DNA of 64,000 bases from Kutzneria viridogrisea (GCA_014138725.1 JACJID010000001.1:1798001-1862000); one strand, 5' to 3'. Positions 9,756 through 18,819 are shown, counted from the first letter of the stretch. Translations and numbers: made by a program. The notes: generated from the letters alone by a model not told the origin.

Positions 9756-10145
9756 GACCAACAGCTCCTCATGAATTGGGCACAGCGGATGACCGCCGCG
9801 AAGAAGGCGAGGTGAATTGCGAAATTGCTGCCGAGAAATTCATGTCAACCATTGCCGGGCAACCACGAAGCTAGCATCGGAATTGTTCGACCGACAGTCG
9901 CCCGGAGGAGTGAAGGGATTGTGGCTCGCGATTATCGGCGGAATTCGAGCTGCTTCACCCTTGATGGTGACGGGGTGGTACTCGCAGTGCGTGGGGCCAG
10001 CTCTGTGCTGCTCCGAGCGGGTGTACCAGTTTCACGGTGGTGTCCGTCCGGCCCGATCGGCTCAACCGTGCCCCCGCAGGAGAAAACGACAGGTCCTCGC
10101 GCCTTTTGATCAATTCGCGGAGTTCGCGTAACTGCTGGTCGCTGA
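9756..10145. promoter_or_regulatory. Upstream region of the encapsulin operon, with candidate -35 element
   Basis: A 390-bp gap of lower GC than its surroundings separates the shell operon from the GH65 gene, which is on the same strand, so the shell operon must start here. On the minus strand a consensus TTGACA lies at 9848-9843. The region 16-18 nt downstream (AATTTC/TTTCGC) is only a weak -10, so this is a candidate and not an assignment. No SigB-like GGGTAN element precedes the shell genes. A 62-codon open frame on the plus strand is listed separately. No convincing terminator for the GH65 gene was found. Confidence 0.35.
9921..10109 (+). CDS. Possible small protein, 62 residues, unknown function
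   Basis: GTG start with GGAGGAG 10 nt upstream, reading through to a TGA. The product begins MARDYRRNSSCFTLDGDG and has no recognisable domain; a faint resemblance to the start of DUF397 proteins (basic residue then SS) is not enough to assign it. It lies opposite the operon upstream region, so it could equally be non-coding sequence. The ribosome site is the only positive evidence. Confidence 0.25.
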   Translation: MARDYRRNSSCFTLDGDGVVLAVRGASSVLLRAGVPVSRWCPSGPIGSTVPPQEKTTGPRAF

Positions 10146-12506
10146 CTACTCGCCCCCGCGCGCGGAGCGGGGGCGCGGGGCACGGCCGGGCGGCTGCTCG
10201 AGGTGTTCCTGTGGCGGGCAGGGCGGGATGGGCAGTTCGACCTTGCCGCCGGGGTCGAGCAGCACACGCCGCCCGTGGTGGGTGATCGCCAGTGACCGCT
10301 CGCCCTCGTACAGGTACTCGGCCCGCTGCGGGCGGATCCGGACACTGAGCCGCCCACCGCCCAGCCGCAGGCAGAACGTGATCCGGGTCAGCGCCGGGGG
10401 CAGCCGGGGCGCCAGGCACGGGCAGCTGCCGTCCTGCCGCAGGCCGCCGAACCCAGCCACCAGCGCGGTCCAGGCCCCGGCCAGCGAGGCGATGTGCAGG
10501 CCGTCGGAGGTGTTGTGCTCCAGGTCGGCGATGTCCATCAGCGCGGCCTCGGCCAGGTAGTCGTGGGCCAGTTCCAACTGGCCCACCTCGGCGGCGACCA
10601 CCGCCTGCACGCAGGCCGACAGCGAGGAGTCGCGCACGGTGATGCGCTCGTAGTAGGCGAAGTCCCTGGCCTTCTGCGCCTGCTCGAACTCCTCGGGGCA
10701 CTGCATGATCGCCAGCACCAGGTCGGCCTGCTTGCAGACCTGCTTGCGGTACAGGTCGAAGTAGGGGTTGTGCAGCATCAGCGGGTAGCCGTGCTCGGGC
10801 GTGGCCGCGAAGTCCCACGCCTGGTGCCGGGTGAAGCCCTCCGCCTGCGGGTGCACGCCCAGCACCTCGTCGTAGGGCACCACCACCGCCAGCGCCGCGT
10901 CCCGCCAGGCGGCGGCCTCCTCCTCGTCCACCGACAGCTCGCGCGCCCGGTCCGGGAAGCGGCGCACGTACTCGTAGGCGGCCAGCAGGTTCTTCTTGGC
11001 CATGAGGTTGGTGTAGACGTTGTTGTCGGCCAAGGCGCTGTACTCGTCGGGACCGGTGACCCCGTCGATGCTGAAGCCGCCCTCGTTGTCGTGGTGGCCC
11101 AGGGAGCGCCACAGCCGGGCGGTCTGCACCAGCAGCTCGATGCCCGTGGTCCGCGCGAACTTCTCGTCCCCGCTGGCCCAGACGTAGCGGGTGACCGCGG
11201 CGGCGATGCCCGCGTTGATGTGGAACGCGGCCGTGCCCGCTGGCCAGTAACCGGAGCACTCGGCGCCGGTGATGGTCCGCCACGGGAAGGCCGCCCCGGA
11301 CATGCCCAGCTGCGCGGCGCGGTCCAACGCCAGCGGTAGCGTGTCGTGCCGCCAGCGCAGCGCGTGCGCCACGGCCTCCGGGAAGGTGTAGGTCAGCACC
11401 GGCTGCACGAACATCTCGCTGTCCCAGAACGAGTGCCCGTCGTAGCCGGGACCGGTCAGCCCCTTGGCGGGGATGGCCCTGCGCTCGGCCCGCGCCCCGG
11501 CCTGCAACACGTGGTACAGCCCGAACCGGACCGCCTGCTGCACCTCCGCGTCGCCCTCCACCTCCACGTCGGCGTCGGACCAGAACCGGTCCAGGAACGC
11601 GCGCTGCTCGGCGAGCAGCCCGTCCCAGCCGGTCTGCACGGCGGTGGTCAGCGCGGCGTCGGCCTGGTCGCGCAGGGCGGGCACGGAGCGGCGGCTGGAC
11701 CAGCCGTAGGCCACGAACTTCACCAGCCGCAGGGTCCTGCCGGGTTGGAGCAGCGTGGCCCAGGTGACCCGCCCCAGGTCCGGCGAACTCTCCGCGTGCG
11801 TCTCGAGCCCCGCGGGCGCGAGCACCACGTGGTCCATGGCGGCGGCCACGCCCAGCCCGCTGCGGTCCACCCGGTGCACCAGCCCCACCCGTGCGCCGAA
11901 GGCCGCGTGCTCCTGGGCCACCAGCGGGCGGTCGAGCACCGCGGCCGAGCGCGGGTCGGCGGACTGCGAGGGCATCGCCTCGTTGGCGATCAGTTCGGAC
12001 TGCACCACGACGCGCGCCGGGTCGTCCACAGCCCGCACCTCGTAGCAGATCGCGGCGATGGCCCGCTGGGTGAACGACACCAGCCGGGTGGAGCGCACCC
12101 GCACGGTCTGCCCGGCGGGGGAGACCCAGTCCACCTCGCGGCGCAGCACCCCGGCGCGGAAGTCCAGCACCCGCTCGTGCCGCGTGGTGTCGCCGTAGCG
12201 CAGGTCCAGCGGCTCGTCGTCCACCAGCAGCCGGATCACCTTGCCGTTGGTGACGTTGATGACCGTCTGCCCCGACTCGGGATAGCCGTAGGCGCTCTCG
12301 GCGTGCGGCAGCGGCCGGATCTCGTGCACCCCGTTGAGGTAGCTGCCCGGCAGCGCGTGCGGCTCGCCCTCGTCCAGGTTGCCGCGCCAGCCGATGTGCC
12401 CGTTGGACAACGCGAACAGGGACTCCGCCTGCGCGTGGTGCTCCTCGAGCATGGCGTGCTCGCGCAGGCACCACGGGTCCACCGCGAACGCCTCGTGCGG
12501 GATCAT
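10146..12506 (-). CDS. Glycoside hydrolase family 65 disaccharide phosphorylase
   Basis: Inverting phosphorolysis of an alpha-glucosidic disaccharide such as trehalose, maltose or kojibiose, releasing beta-glucose 1-phosphate. The 786-residue length fits GH65. The N-terminal domain has [31 protein letters not shown]. The (alpha/alpha)6 barrel carries [17 protein letters not shown] and the acid motif [25 protein letters not shown], with the presumed catalytic Glu near residue 487. The ATG overlaps the stop of the preceding HAD gene as ATGA, so the two are translationally coupled; beta-phosphoglucomutases routinely accompany GH65 enzymes to convert the product to glucose 6-phosphate. Which disaccharide is used cannot be told from sequence alone. 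Confidence 0.9.
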   Translation of the reverse strand: MIPHEAFAVDPWCLREHAMLEEHHAQAESLFALSNGHIGWRGNLDEGEPHALPGSYLNGVHEIRPLPHAESAYGYPESGQTVINVTNGKVIRLLVDDEPLDLRYGDTTRHERVLDFRAGVLRREVDWVSPAGQTVRVRSTRLVSFTQRAIAAICYEVRAVDDPARVVVQSELIANEAMPSQSADPRSAAVLDRPLVAQEHAAFGARVGLVHRVDRSGLGVAAAMDHVVLAPAGLETHAESSPDLGRVTWATLLQPGRTLRLVKFVAYGWSSRRSVPALRDQADAALTTAVQTGWDGLLAEQRAFLDRFWSDADVEVEGDAEVQQAVRFGLYHVLQAGARAERRAIPAKGLTGPGYDGHSFWDSEMFVQPVLTYTFPEAVAHALRWRHDTLPLALDRAAQLGMSGAAFPWRTITGAECSGYWPAGTAAFHINAGIAAAVTRYVWASGDEKFARTTGIELLVQTARLWRSLGHHDNEGGFSIDGVTGPDEYSALADNNVYTNLMAKKNLLAAYEYVRRFPDRARELSVDEEEAAAWRDAALAVVVPYDEVLGVHPQAEGFTRHQAWDFAATPEHGYPLMLHNPYFDLYRKQVCKQADLVLAIMQCPEEFEQAQKARDFAYYERITVRDSSLSACVQAVVAAEVGQLELAHDYLAEAALMDIADLEHNTSDGLHIASLAGAWTALVAGFGGLRQDGSCPCLAPRLPPALTRITFCLRLGGGRLSVRIRPQRAEYLYEGERSLAITHHGRRVLLDPGGKVELPIPPCPPQEHLEQPPGRAPRPRSARGGE

Positions 12507-13210
12507 GACCGGCTCACCAACTCCGCGAGGTCCCGCACGACCACGTCCGCCCCGTGCCTGCGCAACTGCTCGGCCTCACCGGTGCGGTCGACCCCGACCA
12601 CGTAGCCGAAGTGCCCGGCCCGGCCCGCCTCGACCCCGGCCAGCGCGTCCTCGAACACCACGGCCCGATCCGCGGGCACCCCGAGTTCCTCGGCCGCTGC
12701 CAGGAAAGTGTCCGGTGCGGGCTTGCCCTTCAGGTGGCGCTCCTTGAGCGTGTTCCCGTCCACGCGCACGCTGAAGTAGTCCGCGATGCCCGCGGCGTCC
12801 AGCACCGCCTGGCAGTTCGCGCTGGAGGACACGACAGCGCAGGGCAGCCCCGCCTCGCGCGCGGCCTCCAGGTACCGTCGCGAACCCTCGTAGGCCCGCA
12901 CCCCGTCCTGCTCGATCAGCCGCAGCACCAGGTCGTTCTTGCGGTCGCCGATCTCCCGCGCCTGCTCGTCGTCCGGGTGGAACCCGCGCGCTTCGAGGAA
13001 GGACCGCACCCCGTCGGCGCGGGGCTTGCCGTCCACGTACTCCTCGTAGTCGTGCACGGGATCGAAGGGTTCGCCGCGGCCGTCGAGGAACTCGTCGAAC
13101 ACCTGTTTCCACGCCTTGGCGTGCACAACAGCCGTTTTGGTCAGCACACCGTCCAGATCGAACAGCAGCGCGGCCGTGCTCGCGGGGACACCCAGCTCGT
13201 TGCGTTCCAC
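12503..13210 (-). CDS. HAD-superfamily beta-phosphoglucomutase-like protein
   Basis: Probably isomerises beta-glucose 1-phosphate from the coupled GH65 enzyme to glucose 6-phosphate. The 235-residue protein has HAD motif [13 protein letters not shown] (nucleophile Asp and +2 Asp), a helical cap, motif II VVSSSAN, a Lys in [10 protein letters not shown] and motif [15 protein letters not shown]. The GTG at 13210 is preferred over the GTG one codon earlier because it lies exactly 9 nt after a GGGTAG hexamer, the spacing repeated at other leaderless-looking genes in this window; no Shine-Dalgarno is present. First gene of the operon with GH65 and divergent from the CYTH-CHAD gene. Confidence 0.88.
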   Translation of the reverse strand: MERNELGVPASTAALLFDLDGVLTKTAVVHAKAWKQVFDEFLDGRGEPFDPVHDYEEYVDGKPRADGVRSFLEARGFHPDDEQAREIGDRKNDLVLRLIEQDGVRAYEGSRRYLEAAREAGLPCAVVSSSANCQAVLDAAGIADYFSVRVDGNTLKERHLKGKPAPDTFLAAAEELGVPADRAVVFEDALAGVEAGRAGHFGYVVGVDRTGEAEQLRRHGADVVVRDLAELVSRS

Positions 13211-13219
13211 CACACCTGG

Positions 13220-13245
13220 CTACCCGTGCCCGCGCCGTGCCAACC
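13220..13245 (-). promoter_or_regulatory. SigB-type promoter candidate for the HAD-GH65 operon
   Basis: GGTT-N16-GGGTAG on the minus strand, 9 nt before the GTG at 13210. It lies back to back with the divergent CYTH-CHAD promoter; the two -35 elements are 3 bp apart. Confidence 0.6.
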
Positions 13246-13248
13246 GCA

Positions 13249-13273
13249 GGTTCAGCCGGGCAGGTTCGGGTAC
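13249..13273 (+). promoter_or_regulatory. SigB-type promoter candidate for the CYTH-CHAD gene
   Basis: GGTT-N15-GGGTAC, with the ATG at 13283 exactly 9 nt after the hexamer, predicting a leaderless or near-leaderless mRNA. There is no Shine-Dalgarno before the ATG. Confidence 0.6.
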
Positions 13274-13282
13274 CCGTACGAC

Positions 13283-14728
13283 ATGGTTTCCCGAACCCTG
13301 GAGATCGAACGCAAGTACGAGATGCCGAAGGCCGCGGAGCTGCCGCAGGTCCCAGGCACCGTCCGGCACGGGCCGGACGCGCTGGTGCTGGACGCGATCT
13401 ACCACGACACCACCGACCTGCGGCTGGCCAGGGCAGGCATCACCCTGCGCCGCCGCACCGGTGGCGAGGACGCCGGCTGGCACCTCAAGCTCGGCGTGGA
13501 CACCGAGCACCGCACCGAACTGCGTGAACCGCTGCGCAAGAAGCTGCCCGAGTCGCTGGCCGAGGCCGTGCGCGGCTACACGCGGGGTGCGGCGCTGGCC
13601 CCGGTGGCGCACATCCGCACGCACCGGCAGCGCTGGACCCTCAGCCGGAAGTCGGGCCGCGCGCTGGCCGAGGTCGTGGTGGACGACGTGTCCGCCCAGA
13701 CCCTGGGCGAGTCCGCCACGCTGATGGCCTGGCGCGAGGTCGAGGTGGAACTGCTCGGCGGCGACCCGGGCCTGCTCGACCGGATCGGCTCCGCGCTGGC
13801 CGAGGCGGGCATCGAACGCTCGTCCGCACCGGCGAAGTTGACGCGCGTGCTCGGCGACCGGTTGCCGACCCGCGTCACCCGCAAGCCGAAGACCGCGGGC
13901 GAGGTCGTGCTGGCCTACCTGCGCGCCCAAGTGGCGACGATCGCCGCGCAGGACGTGCGCGTGCGACTGGCGGAGGAGGACTCGGTCCACCAGCTGCGCG
14001 TGGCCACACGGCGTGCTCGCAGTGCGCTGCAAGCCTTCCGCAAGGTCGTGCCGGGGCAGCGCGCGCTGATCCGCGAGCTGCGCTGGCTCGGCGCCGTGCT
14101 GGGTGAGTCGCGGGACCGCGAGGTGCTGCTGGAGCGGTTCACCGAGCAGGTCTCCGCACTGCCCGACGAGCTGGTGCTCGGCGGGGTGCGCGGGCGGCTC
14201 ACCGAGCACTTCACCAGCCGCCCGCCGGAGTTGGCGGGCGACCGGTACTTCGCGCTCCGGGACGCCCTGGACCGGTTGGTGGCCGACCCGCCCACCCCGC
14301 CGCTGGCCGGCCGCCCCGCGGCCAAGGTGCTGATCCCGTTGGTGCGCAAGGCATGGCGGCGCGTCGAACGGGCCCGTCGCGGCGGGGACAAGTCGCTGCA
14401 CGACGTGCGCAAGGCCGCCAAGCGGTTCCGGTACGCCGCCGAGACAGTCGTGCCCGCGGTTGGCAAGCCCGCGGAGAAGTCCGTGCGCAGGGCCAAGTCC
14501 GTGCAGAAGCTGCTCGGTGAGCACCAGGACACCGTTGCGGCGCGCGGAGAACTGCGGGCACTGGGTGTGCAGGCGCACCTGGGTGGGGACAACGGCTTCA
14601 CCTACGGCCTGCTGCACGCCGCCGAGGCTCAGCGCGCCGAGCAGGTCGAGGCCGAGTTCCCGGCCGTGTGGCGCAAGGCCGCCAAGCCGAAGCGCCTGCG
14701 GTGGTTGAAGCGAGGAGAACTCTCATGA
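13283..14728 (+). CDS. CYTH and CHAD domain-containing protein
   Basis: A 481-residue protein. The N-terminal CYTH domain begins with the signature EIERKYE at residues 6-12 and contains ITLRRRTGGEDAGWHLKLG, typical of tunnel-fold enzymes acting on triphosphates. The C-terminal CHAD domain, from about 215 to 465, is helical with conserved basic and His residues (VHQLRVATRRARSALQAF, SLHDVRKAAKRFRYAAE, LLGEHQDTVAARGEL). CHAD domains bind inorganic polyphosphate, so a role in polyphosphate or triphosphate metabolism is likely but the reaction is unproven. The ATG at 13283 is selected because the long open frame upstream has no domain content and a SigB-type promoter ends 9 nt before it. It overlaps the next gene by ATGA. 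Confidence 0.92.
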   Translation: MVSRTLEIERKYEMPKAAELPQVPGTVRHGPDALVLDAIYHDTTDLRLARAGITLRRRTGGEDAGWHLKLGVDTEHRTELREPLRKKLPESLAEAVRGYTRGAALAPVAHIRTHRQRWTLSRKSGRALAEVVVDDVSAQTLGESATLMAWREVEVELLGGDPGLLDRIGSALAEAGIERSSAPAKLTRVLGDRLPTRVTRKPKTAGEVVLAYLRAQVATIAAQDVRVRLAEEDSVHQLRVATRRARSALQAFRKVVPGQRALIRELRWLGAVLGESRDREVLLERFTEQVSALPDELVLGGVRGRLTEHFTSRPPELAGDRYFALRDALDRLVADPPTPPLAGRPAAKVLIPLVRKAWRRVERARRGGDKSLHDVRKAAKRFRYAAETVVPAVGKPAEKSVRRAKSVQKLLGEHQDTVAARGELRALGVQAHLGGDNGFTYGLLHAAEAQRAEQVEAEFPAVWRKAAKPKRLRWLKRGELS

Positions 14729-15006
14729 GTACCAAGCGAAAGCCGACCCGCGCCGAGTACGAGCGGGGTCTCTACGGCTACCACGACCCGACCGCCGAAC
14801 TGGGTGGGGCCGCGCCTACCGTGAGCGCGCTGACCCCGCGTATCTGGCTTGCCTCGATCGGCATGGTGCTGTGTGTGGCCGCCGCCGTGTTCGCGCTGTG
14901 GCTCGGCGTGGTCTGGGCCGGTGTGCTGCTCGTGGTGCTGGCCGCCACGGCGCTGGTGGACCTGTGCTGGGTCGTGCACCGCAAGCGCCGTGGCGAGCCT
15001 GGTTGA
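14725..15006 (+). CDS. Small two-helix membrane protein, unknown function
   Basis: A 93-residue protein whose ATG overlaps the CYTH-CHAD stop (ATGA), with GAGGAG upstream inside that gene. The N-terminal 40 residues are soluble and contain RAEYERGLYGYHDPTAELGG. Two adjacent hydrophobic segments follow at about 43-63 and 64-84, then a basic tail HRKRRGE. The topology suggests a small integral membrane protein. Coupling to the CYTH-CHAD gene implies co-expression, but no function is recognised. Confidence 0.75.
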   Translation: MSTKRKPTRAEYERGLYGYHDPTAELGGAAPTVSALTPRIWLASIGMVLCVAAAVFALWLGVVWAGVLLVVLAATALVDLCWVVHRKRRGEPG

Positions 15007-15009
15007 TCC

Positions 15010-15750
15010 TCAGCTGTGCAGGTTCGCCCCGTAGAGCTCGGTCAACGCGGTCCAGTGGCGCTCGGCGGCGTCGACGTCATACGTTGGGTTGTCCGCCACG
15101 GCGAACCCGTGCGCGGCCGGGTAGGTCGCGATGGTGTGCCGCACCCCGGCGCTGACCAGGGCCTGCTCCAGTCGCTCGAACTGCTCGGCCGGGAACGAGC
15201 TGTCGTTCTCGGCCGCGGCCACGTGCAGTGCGGCGCGGATCCGGTCGGCCAGCAGGTGTGGGCTGTCCGGATCCTCGGCGGCGGCGAGGTGGCCACCGTG
15301 GAACGAGGCGGCGGCCGCGATCCGCTCCGGGTGGTGCCCGGCCGCGGTCAGCGACATGCGGCCACCCATGCAGTACCCGGTGGTGCCGACCTTCGTCCCG
15401 GCCACCTCGGGGCGGTCGGCGAGGAAATCGAGGAACGCCGCGGTGTCGCGCACGACCCGCTCCGTGGTCAAGGTCGCCATGAGCTCACCAAGGCGCTTGC
15501 GCTCGTCCGGGTCGCCGAACGCCGTGGCGAGGTCGAACGGGGCGTACTCGGTTCGGTAGTACACGTTGGGCAGCAGCACGGCGTAGCCCAGCCCCGCGAG
15601 CCGGTCCGCCATCGCTGAGAAGGTCTCCCGCACGCCGCCCGCGTCCGGGTAGAGAATGACCGCTGGCCAGCTGCCGCTGCTCGACGGCGTGTGCAGTGTC
15701 GCGGCGCAGGCGCCGTCCTCGGTGTTGATCGTGACCTGGGTGCTGGGCAT
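15010..15750 (-). CDS. Dienelactone hydrolase family protein
   Basis: An alpha/beta hydrolase of 246 residues with the dienelactone-hydrolase nucleophile Cys127 in GYCMGG (G-x-C-x-G-G). A downstream Asp region and a His in YPAAHGFAV complete the likely triad. The N-terminal strand reads WPAVILYPDAGGVRE. These enzymes hydrolyse enol-lactones or related esters; no aromatic catabolic genes are nearby, so the physiological substrate is unknown. The ATG at 15750 is preferred over an in-frame GTG seven codons earlier because homologues begin at about this point; a GATAAC -10-like sequence lies just upstream. It converges on the small membrane protein gene. Confidence 0.88.
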   Translation of the reverse strand: MPSTQVTINTEDGACAATLHTPSSSGSWPAVILYPDAGGVRETFSAMADRLAGLGYAVLLPNVYYRTEYAPFDLATAFGDPDERKRLGELMATLTTERVVRDTAAFLDFLADRPEVAGTKVGTTGYCMGGRMSLTAAGHHPERIAAAASFHGGHLAAAEDPDSPHLLADRIRAALHVAAAENDSSFPAEQFERLEQALVSAGVRHTIATYPAAHGFAVADNPTYDVDAAERHWTALTELYGANLHS

Positions 15751-15819
15751 GGTGCACACGTTATCGATCACGGTTGGGGTGGGCGCCGGGTATCGCTCAT
15801 GGCGAAACGAGGTCCGAGC

Positions 15820-16200
15820 GGGACTCGCGCCGCAGGCGGGGGCGCTTCTCAGGCCGGGAGTCGTGTGCGGGTGGCCGGAACTCGCGCTCCGCTGGGCGGG
15901 ATTCGTGTGTGGGTCGCCGGGATTCGTGCTTCCGAGCCTGGGACTCGTGCTCCTCAGAGCGGGATTCGCGTGCTGGTGGCCGGGAGTCGCGGTCCCGGGC
16001 GCGGGATTCGCGCTTCTCAGGCCGGGACTCGCACGCCCCAGAGCGGGAGTCGTGCTCCTCAGGCTGGGACTCGCGCCCCGCTGGCCGAGATTCGCGCTCG
16101 CCAGACCGGGACTTGCGCTCCTCAGAGCGGGACTCGCGTCCCCGAGCCCGGGGCTCGCGCTCGCCAGACCAGGACTCGCGCCCCCCAGGCCGGGACTCGC
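15820..16200. repeat. 21-bp tandem repeat block, about 17 units
   Basis: Units begin GGGAYTCG and recur every 21 bp at 15856, 15877, 15898 and so on to 16192, after a first unit of 36 bp. Each copy is imperfect (typically 3-6 differences), but the register never slips. All three plus-strand frames and at least one minus-strand frame stay open across the block. The minus frame encodes a seven-residue repeat of the type RESRPEE, ends at TGA 15800-15798 and contains no start codon inside the block. The plus frame starting near 15774 encodes DSRSSER-like repeats. The block lies just downstream of the pentapeptide gene on its strand. No coding assignment is made. Confidence 0.9.
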
Positions 16201-16209
16201 TGGGTGGGG

Positions 16210-17019
16210 TTACCAGTGGGCGGGGCGGGTCAGGGTGGGCGGCAGGCGGGTCGCCGAGTCCCCGCGGGCGGCGTTGACCTGCGACTGGGTGAGGAAGATC
16301 GCCGCGGACAGATCGGCCCCGGGTACGGCGGTGTCCCGCAGGTCCGCGCCGATCAGGTCGGCCAGCCGCAGGTCCGCCCCGCTGAGGTCGGCGCCGATCA
16401 GGTAGGCCCCGCGCAGGTTGGCGCCCCGCAGGTCGGCGCGGCGCAGCCGGGCGCCGATCAGGTCGGCGCCCCGCCGGTCCTTGCGCTTGCCGCGCACGCC
16501 GGAGCGGACGAGTTCGCTGGTGCGCAGCAGCACGGTGTTGATCTGCTGGCGGTGTGCCGCCACGTCGAGGGCCAGCAGCTGCTCAGGGCTTTGCCTGGTG
16601 AGTTCCTCGGTGCGGGTCAGCAGGTCGGCCACCTCGCGGTGCACGGGCTTGGCGGCGGGCAGGGTCAGGGCCTCGGCCAGGTACCAGAGCAGTTCGTGCA
16701 GCTGGCGCATGACGGGCAGCACGGCGAACATGCTGGCGGCGGTCTCGGGGGCCTGGCGCCAGTCGCGGGCGCCGAAGGTCACCTGCGAGACCTTCTGGCC
16801 CGCGCCGAAGCAGTCGTACACCGTGCAGCCCTGGAAGCCCTTGGGCCGCAACTGCTGGTGGATGCCGCAGCGGAAGTCCTGCCGCAGGTTCGGGCAGGGC
16901 GTGCCCACGTCCTTGCTGATGGCGAAGTCGGCGGAGGCGGTGAACGCCAGGCCCACGCAGCACAGGGCGAAGCAGTTCGAACAGTCGGAGGTCAGCCCCA
17001 GGTCTTTCCTGTCACGCAC
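16210..17019 (-). CDS. Pentapeptide-repeat protein with Cys-rich N-terminal domain
   Basis: A 269-residue protein. The first 75 residues contain a cysteine-rich module ([14 protein letters not shown], then CPNL, RCGIH, GCTVYDC) that could bind a metal or cluster. A helical region follows. Residues about 183-243 form pentapeptide repeats (A-D/N-L-x-x: [34 protein letters not shown]), which fold as a right-handed quadrilateral beta-helix. The tail [20 protein letters not shown] is typical of actinobacterial members. GTG start; it overlaps the upstream DUF5313 gene by 8 nt. Function of the family is unknown. The tandem repeat block begins 10 bp beyond its stop. Confidence 0.9.
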   Translation of the reverse strand: MRDRKDLGLTSDCSNCFALCCVGLAFTASADFAISKDVGTPCPNLRQDFRCGIHQQLRPKGFQGCTVYDCFGAGQKVSQVTFGARDWRQAPETAASMFAVLPVMRQLHELLWYLAEALTLPAAKPVHREVADLLTRTEELTRQSPEQLLALDVAAHRQQINTVLLRTSELVRSGVRGKRKDRRGADLIGARLRRADLRGANLRGAYLIGADLSGADLRLADLIGADLRDTAVPGADLSAAIFLTQSQVNAARGDSATRLPPTLTRPAHW

Positions 17020-17365
17020 CCGCGGAGCCTAGCCGCTGTTCGCGGACGTGCTGGGCGTGCCGGGGCGGGTAGCCGTACTTCTGCAGGCGCACGTCACAGG
17101 ACTCGGTCATGTACGACAGCGAGTAGTAGACGCTGACGATCACGCCGAGGCCGGTGGCCATCAGCACCACCCACAGCGGGCCGCGCAGCAGCGTGAAGAA
17201 CACGAACAGCGCCAGCAGCGCGGGCAGGATCTGCACCACCGCGCGCAGCAGGTGCCGCAGCGCCCAGGTCCGGCAGGTGACGTCGTGCAGCACCCACTCC
17301 CGGCACCGCTGGGGCAACCGGCCGCCGTAGACGTACCAGATCCACTGCACAGGGTTGGGCCGCAT
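17012..17365 (-). CDS. DUF5313-family membrane protein
   Basis: A 117-residue protein with the family motif [37 protein letters not shown], reading as a conserved amphipathic start, followed by two membrane segments (about 48-66 and 70-90) and a basic Arg/His-rich tail. The family is actinobacterial and of unknown function. The ATG at 17365 is chosen because the conserved RPNP motif follows directly; there is no clear Shine-Dalgarno. The gene starts 5 nt from the palindromic region shared with the divergent OhrR-type regulator, so it is the likely regulated target. The downstream pentapeptide gene overlaps it. Confidence 0.85.
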   Translation of the reverse strand: MRPNPVQWIWYVYGGRLPQRCREWVLHDVTCRTWALRHLLRAVVQILPALLALFVFFTLLRGPLWVVLMATGLGVIVSVYYSLSYMTESCDVRLQKYGYPPRHAQHVREQRLGSAGA

Positions 17366-17370
17366 GGGTC

Positions 17371-17412
17371 GATCGTACACCAATCGTTGGTGCACAAATC
17401 ATTGGTACGATC
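17371..17412. promoter_or_regulatory. Nested palindrome, probable operator of the OhrR/MarR-type regulator
   Basis: Outer arms GATCGTAC (17371-17378) and GTACGATC (17405-17412) are exact inverted repeats. Inside lie ACCAATCGTTGGT (17379-17391) and a second CCAATG/CATTGG-type half. The whole 53-bp gap between the divergent DUF5313 and regulator genes is essentially this element, so binding would cover both promoters. Operator identity is inferred from position and symmetry. Confidence 0.65.
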
Positions 17413-17418
17413 TGTGAC

Positions 17419-17889
17419 GTGACTGACGTGGACGCCGACCCCCTGGCGCTGGAACGGCAGGTGTGCTTCGCCCTGTCGGTGGCCTCGCGCAGCGTGCTGG
17501 CCGTGTACCGGCCGCTGCTGGAACCGATGGGCCTGACCCACCCGCAGTACCTGGTGATGCTGGCGCTGTGGGAGGACTCCCCGCTGTCGGTGCGCGATCT
17601 GAGCGGGCTGCTGCAACTGGACCCGGGCACGCTGTCCCCGCTGCTCAAGCGGCTGGAGGCGGCCGGTTACGTGCGCCGTGAGCGGGACCGCCAGGACGAG
17701 CGGCTGCTGGCCGTCACCCTGACCGAGTCCGGTCGTGCGCTGCGGGCCCAGGCCGAGCGCATCCCGCCCGCGATCGTGGCGCGGCTCGGTATGGGGCTGG
17801 ACGAGTTGATGCGCCTGCACGGGGACCTGATGCGGGTCATCAACGCGGCCACCGAGGCCGTGCGGAACGAGCGCGATCAGCCCCGCTGA
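17419..17889 (+). CDS. OhrR-type MarR-family regulator (peroxide-sensing Cys)
   Basis: A 156-residue winged-helix repressor. Cys16 in LERQVCFALSVASR corresponds to the reactive cysteine of OhrR proteins, and RPLLEPMGLTHPQYLVMLALWE follows as in that subfamily. The DNA-binding region is VRDLSGLLQLDPGTLSPLLKRLEAAGYVRRERDRQDERL. OhrR proteins are derepressed when organic hydroperoxides oxidise the Cys. The usual partner ohr is absent; the divergent gene here encodes a DUF5313 membrane protein. The GTG start lies 6 nt beyond the palindrome, so the mRNA may be leaderless and the regulator probably autoregulates. Confidence 0.87.
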   Translation: MTDVDADPLALERQVCFALSVASRSVLAVYRPLLEPMGLTHPQYLVMLALWEDSPLSVRDLSGLLQLDPGTLSPLLKRLEAAGYVRRERDRQDERLLAVTLTESGRALRAQAERIPPAIVARLGMGLDELMRLHGDLMRVINAATEAVRNERDQPR

Positions 17890-17937
17890 AGGGTGCCGAT
17901 GACCTCGCGGGCTGGCCGGGCCACCCGCCGCACCGGC

Positions 17938-18819
17938 TCACCTCCTGCCAGTCAGCTCCAGCAGGACGCGCACGGCCTGGGGCAGCGAGTCGAGGGTCCG
18001 CACGGCCTCGGGAACCGCAACGGACTGCCAGCCGGGACCGGCGACCAGCACGAGCATGCCGTACCCGTCGAGCAGGTCCGCCAGCGGCACCTGCTCGGCT
18101 TGCTCGGCGCCGTGCGCCCAGACGACGGTCAACTGCGGGCGCAGCTTGTCGACGGCCTGGAGCAGGGCCTGTGCTGGCACGCGGGCCCCGAGGCTGCGCG
18201 TGGGACAGCTCCGCTCGGCCAGTGCCGCGGCGAGCACGTCCAGTGGCAGGGTGTGCAGTTCCTCCGGTGCGCAGGCCAGCAGCGCGGGCAGCCTGCCCCG
18301 CTCCGGTGGGTCGGGGACCTGCCGCAGCGCGTGCAGCACGCTCGCGCTGGCCATGTGCTCCACCTCGATGCCCGCGCCCGATTCGCCGACCTTGCGGCCC
18401 AGTTCGATCAGCACCGGCATGAAGACCTGCTGCCAGGCGGGCACCACGCCGTGCCGCGCGATCAGGTCCGTGGCCAGCACGCGCATGCGCGGCGCGTCCA
18501 GTCGTGCCGCTGCCCTGGCGAACCCGCGCGCCTCGGCCGCGTGCGAGCCCACCGCCACGGCCTGGCCGCCACCGCCGTCGCGCGGGCGTTCGGGCACCGG
18601 CTGCCCCAGCGCGCTCGCCGCCGCGGCGGCCGGGGTGAGCCCCTGCGCGGTCAGTTCCACCATGCGTCGTAGGCGATCGGCGTCCACATCGGTGTACCGG
18701 CGGTGCTTGCCCTGCTCGCGGGTGCTCGGACCGAGCCCGTAGCGGCGGTCCCAGGTGCGCAGGGTGGTCGGCGAGACGCCCAGCATGCGCGCCAGCGCAC
18801 CGGGGCTCCACTCCGCCAT
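17938..18819 (-). CDS. MerR-type regulator with B12-binding domain (CarH/LitR-like)
   Basis: A 293-residue protein. Residues 1-70 form a MerR HTH (WSPGALARMLGVSPTTLRTWDRRYGLGPSTREQGKHRRYTDVD). A four-helix cobalamin-cap region follows, with VVPAWQQVFMPVLIELG and GIEVEHMASASV. The B12-binding Rossmann domain then carries CAPEELHTLPLDVLAAAL, in which the His of E-x-H matches the lower axial ligand of CarH/LitR. Such proteins are adenosylcobalamin photoreceptors that repress carotenoid genes in the dark. The divergent neighbour encodes a phytoene-desaturase-like oxidoreductase, which fits. GGAGG lies 9 nt before the ATG. Light sensing is inferred, not shown. Confidence 0.82.
   Translation of the reverse strand: MAEWSPGALARMLGVSPTTLRTWDRRYGLGPSTREQGKHRRYTDVDADRLRRMVELTAQGLTPAAAAASALGQPVPERPRDGGGGQAVAVGSHAAEARGFARAAARLDAPRMRVLATDLIARHGVVPAWQQVFMPVLIELGRKVGESGAGIEVEHMASASVLHALRQVPDPPERGRLPALLACAPEELHTLPLDVLAAALAERSCPTRSLGARVPAQALLQAVDKLRPQLTVVWAHGAEQAEQVPLADLLDGYGMLVLVAGPGWQSVAVPEAVRTLDSLPQAVRVLLELTGRR

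Noticed and set aside
9955-10145. Minus-strand reading frame with an amphipathic helix beginning SDQQLRELRELIKRRE
   Set aside because: It has no start codon with a ribosome site and is only the tail of a shadow frame of the GH65 gene.
15820-16200. CRISPR array
   Set aside because: The 21-bp units are contiguous without unique spacers and each differs from the next.
15799-17136. A long plus-strand open frame starting at ATG 15799, close after a GGGTAT
   Set aside because: Most of it is antisense to the well-supported pentapeptide gene, and the hexamer is only 5 nt from the ATG with no acceptable -35.
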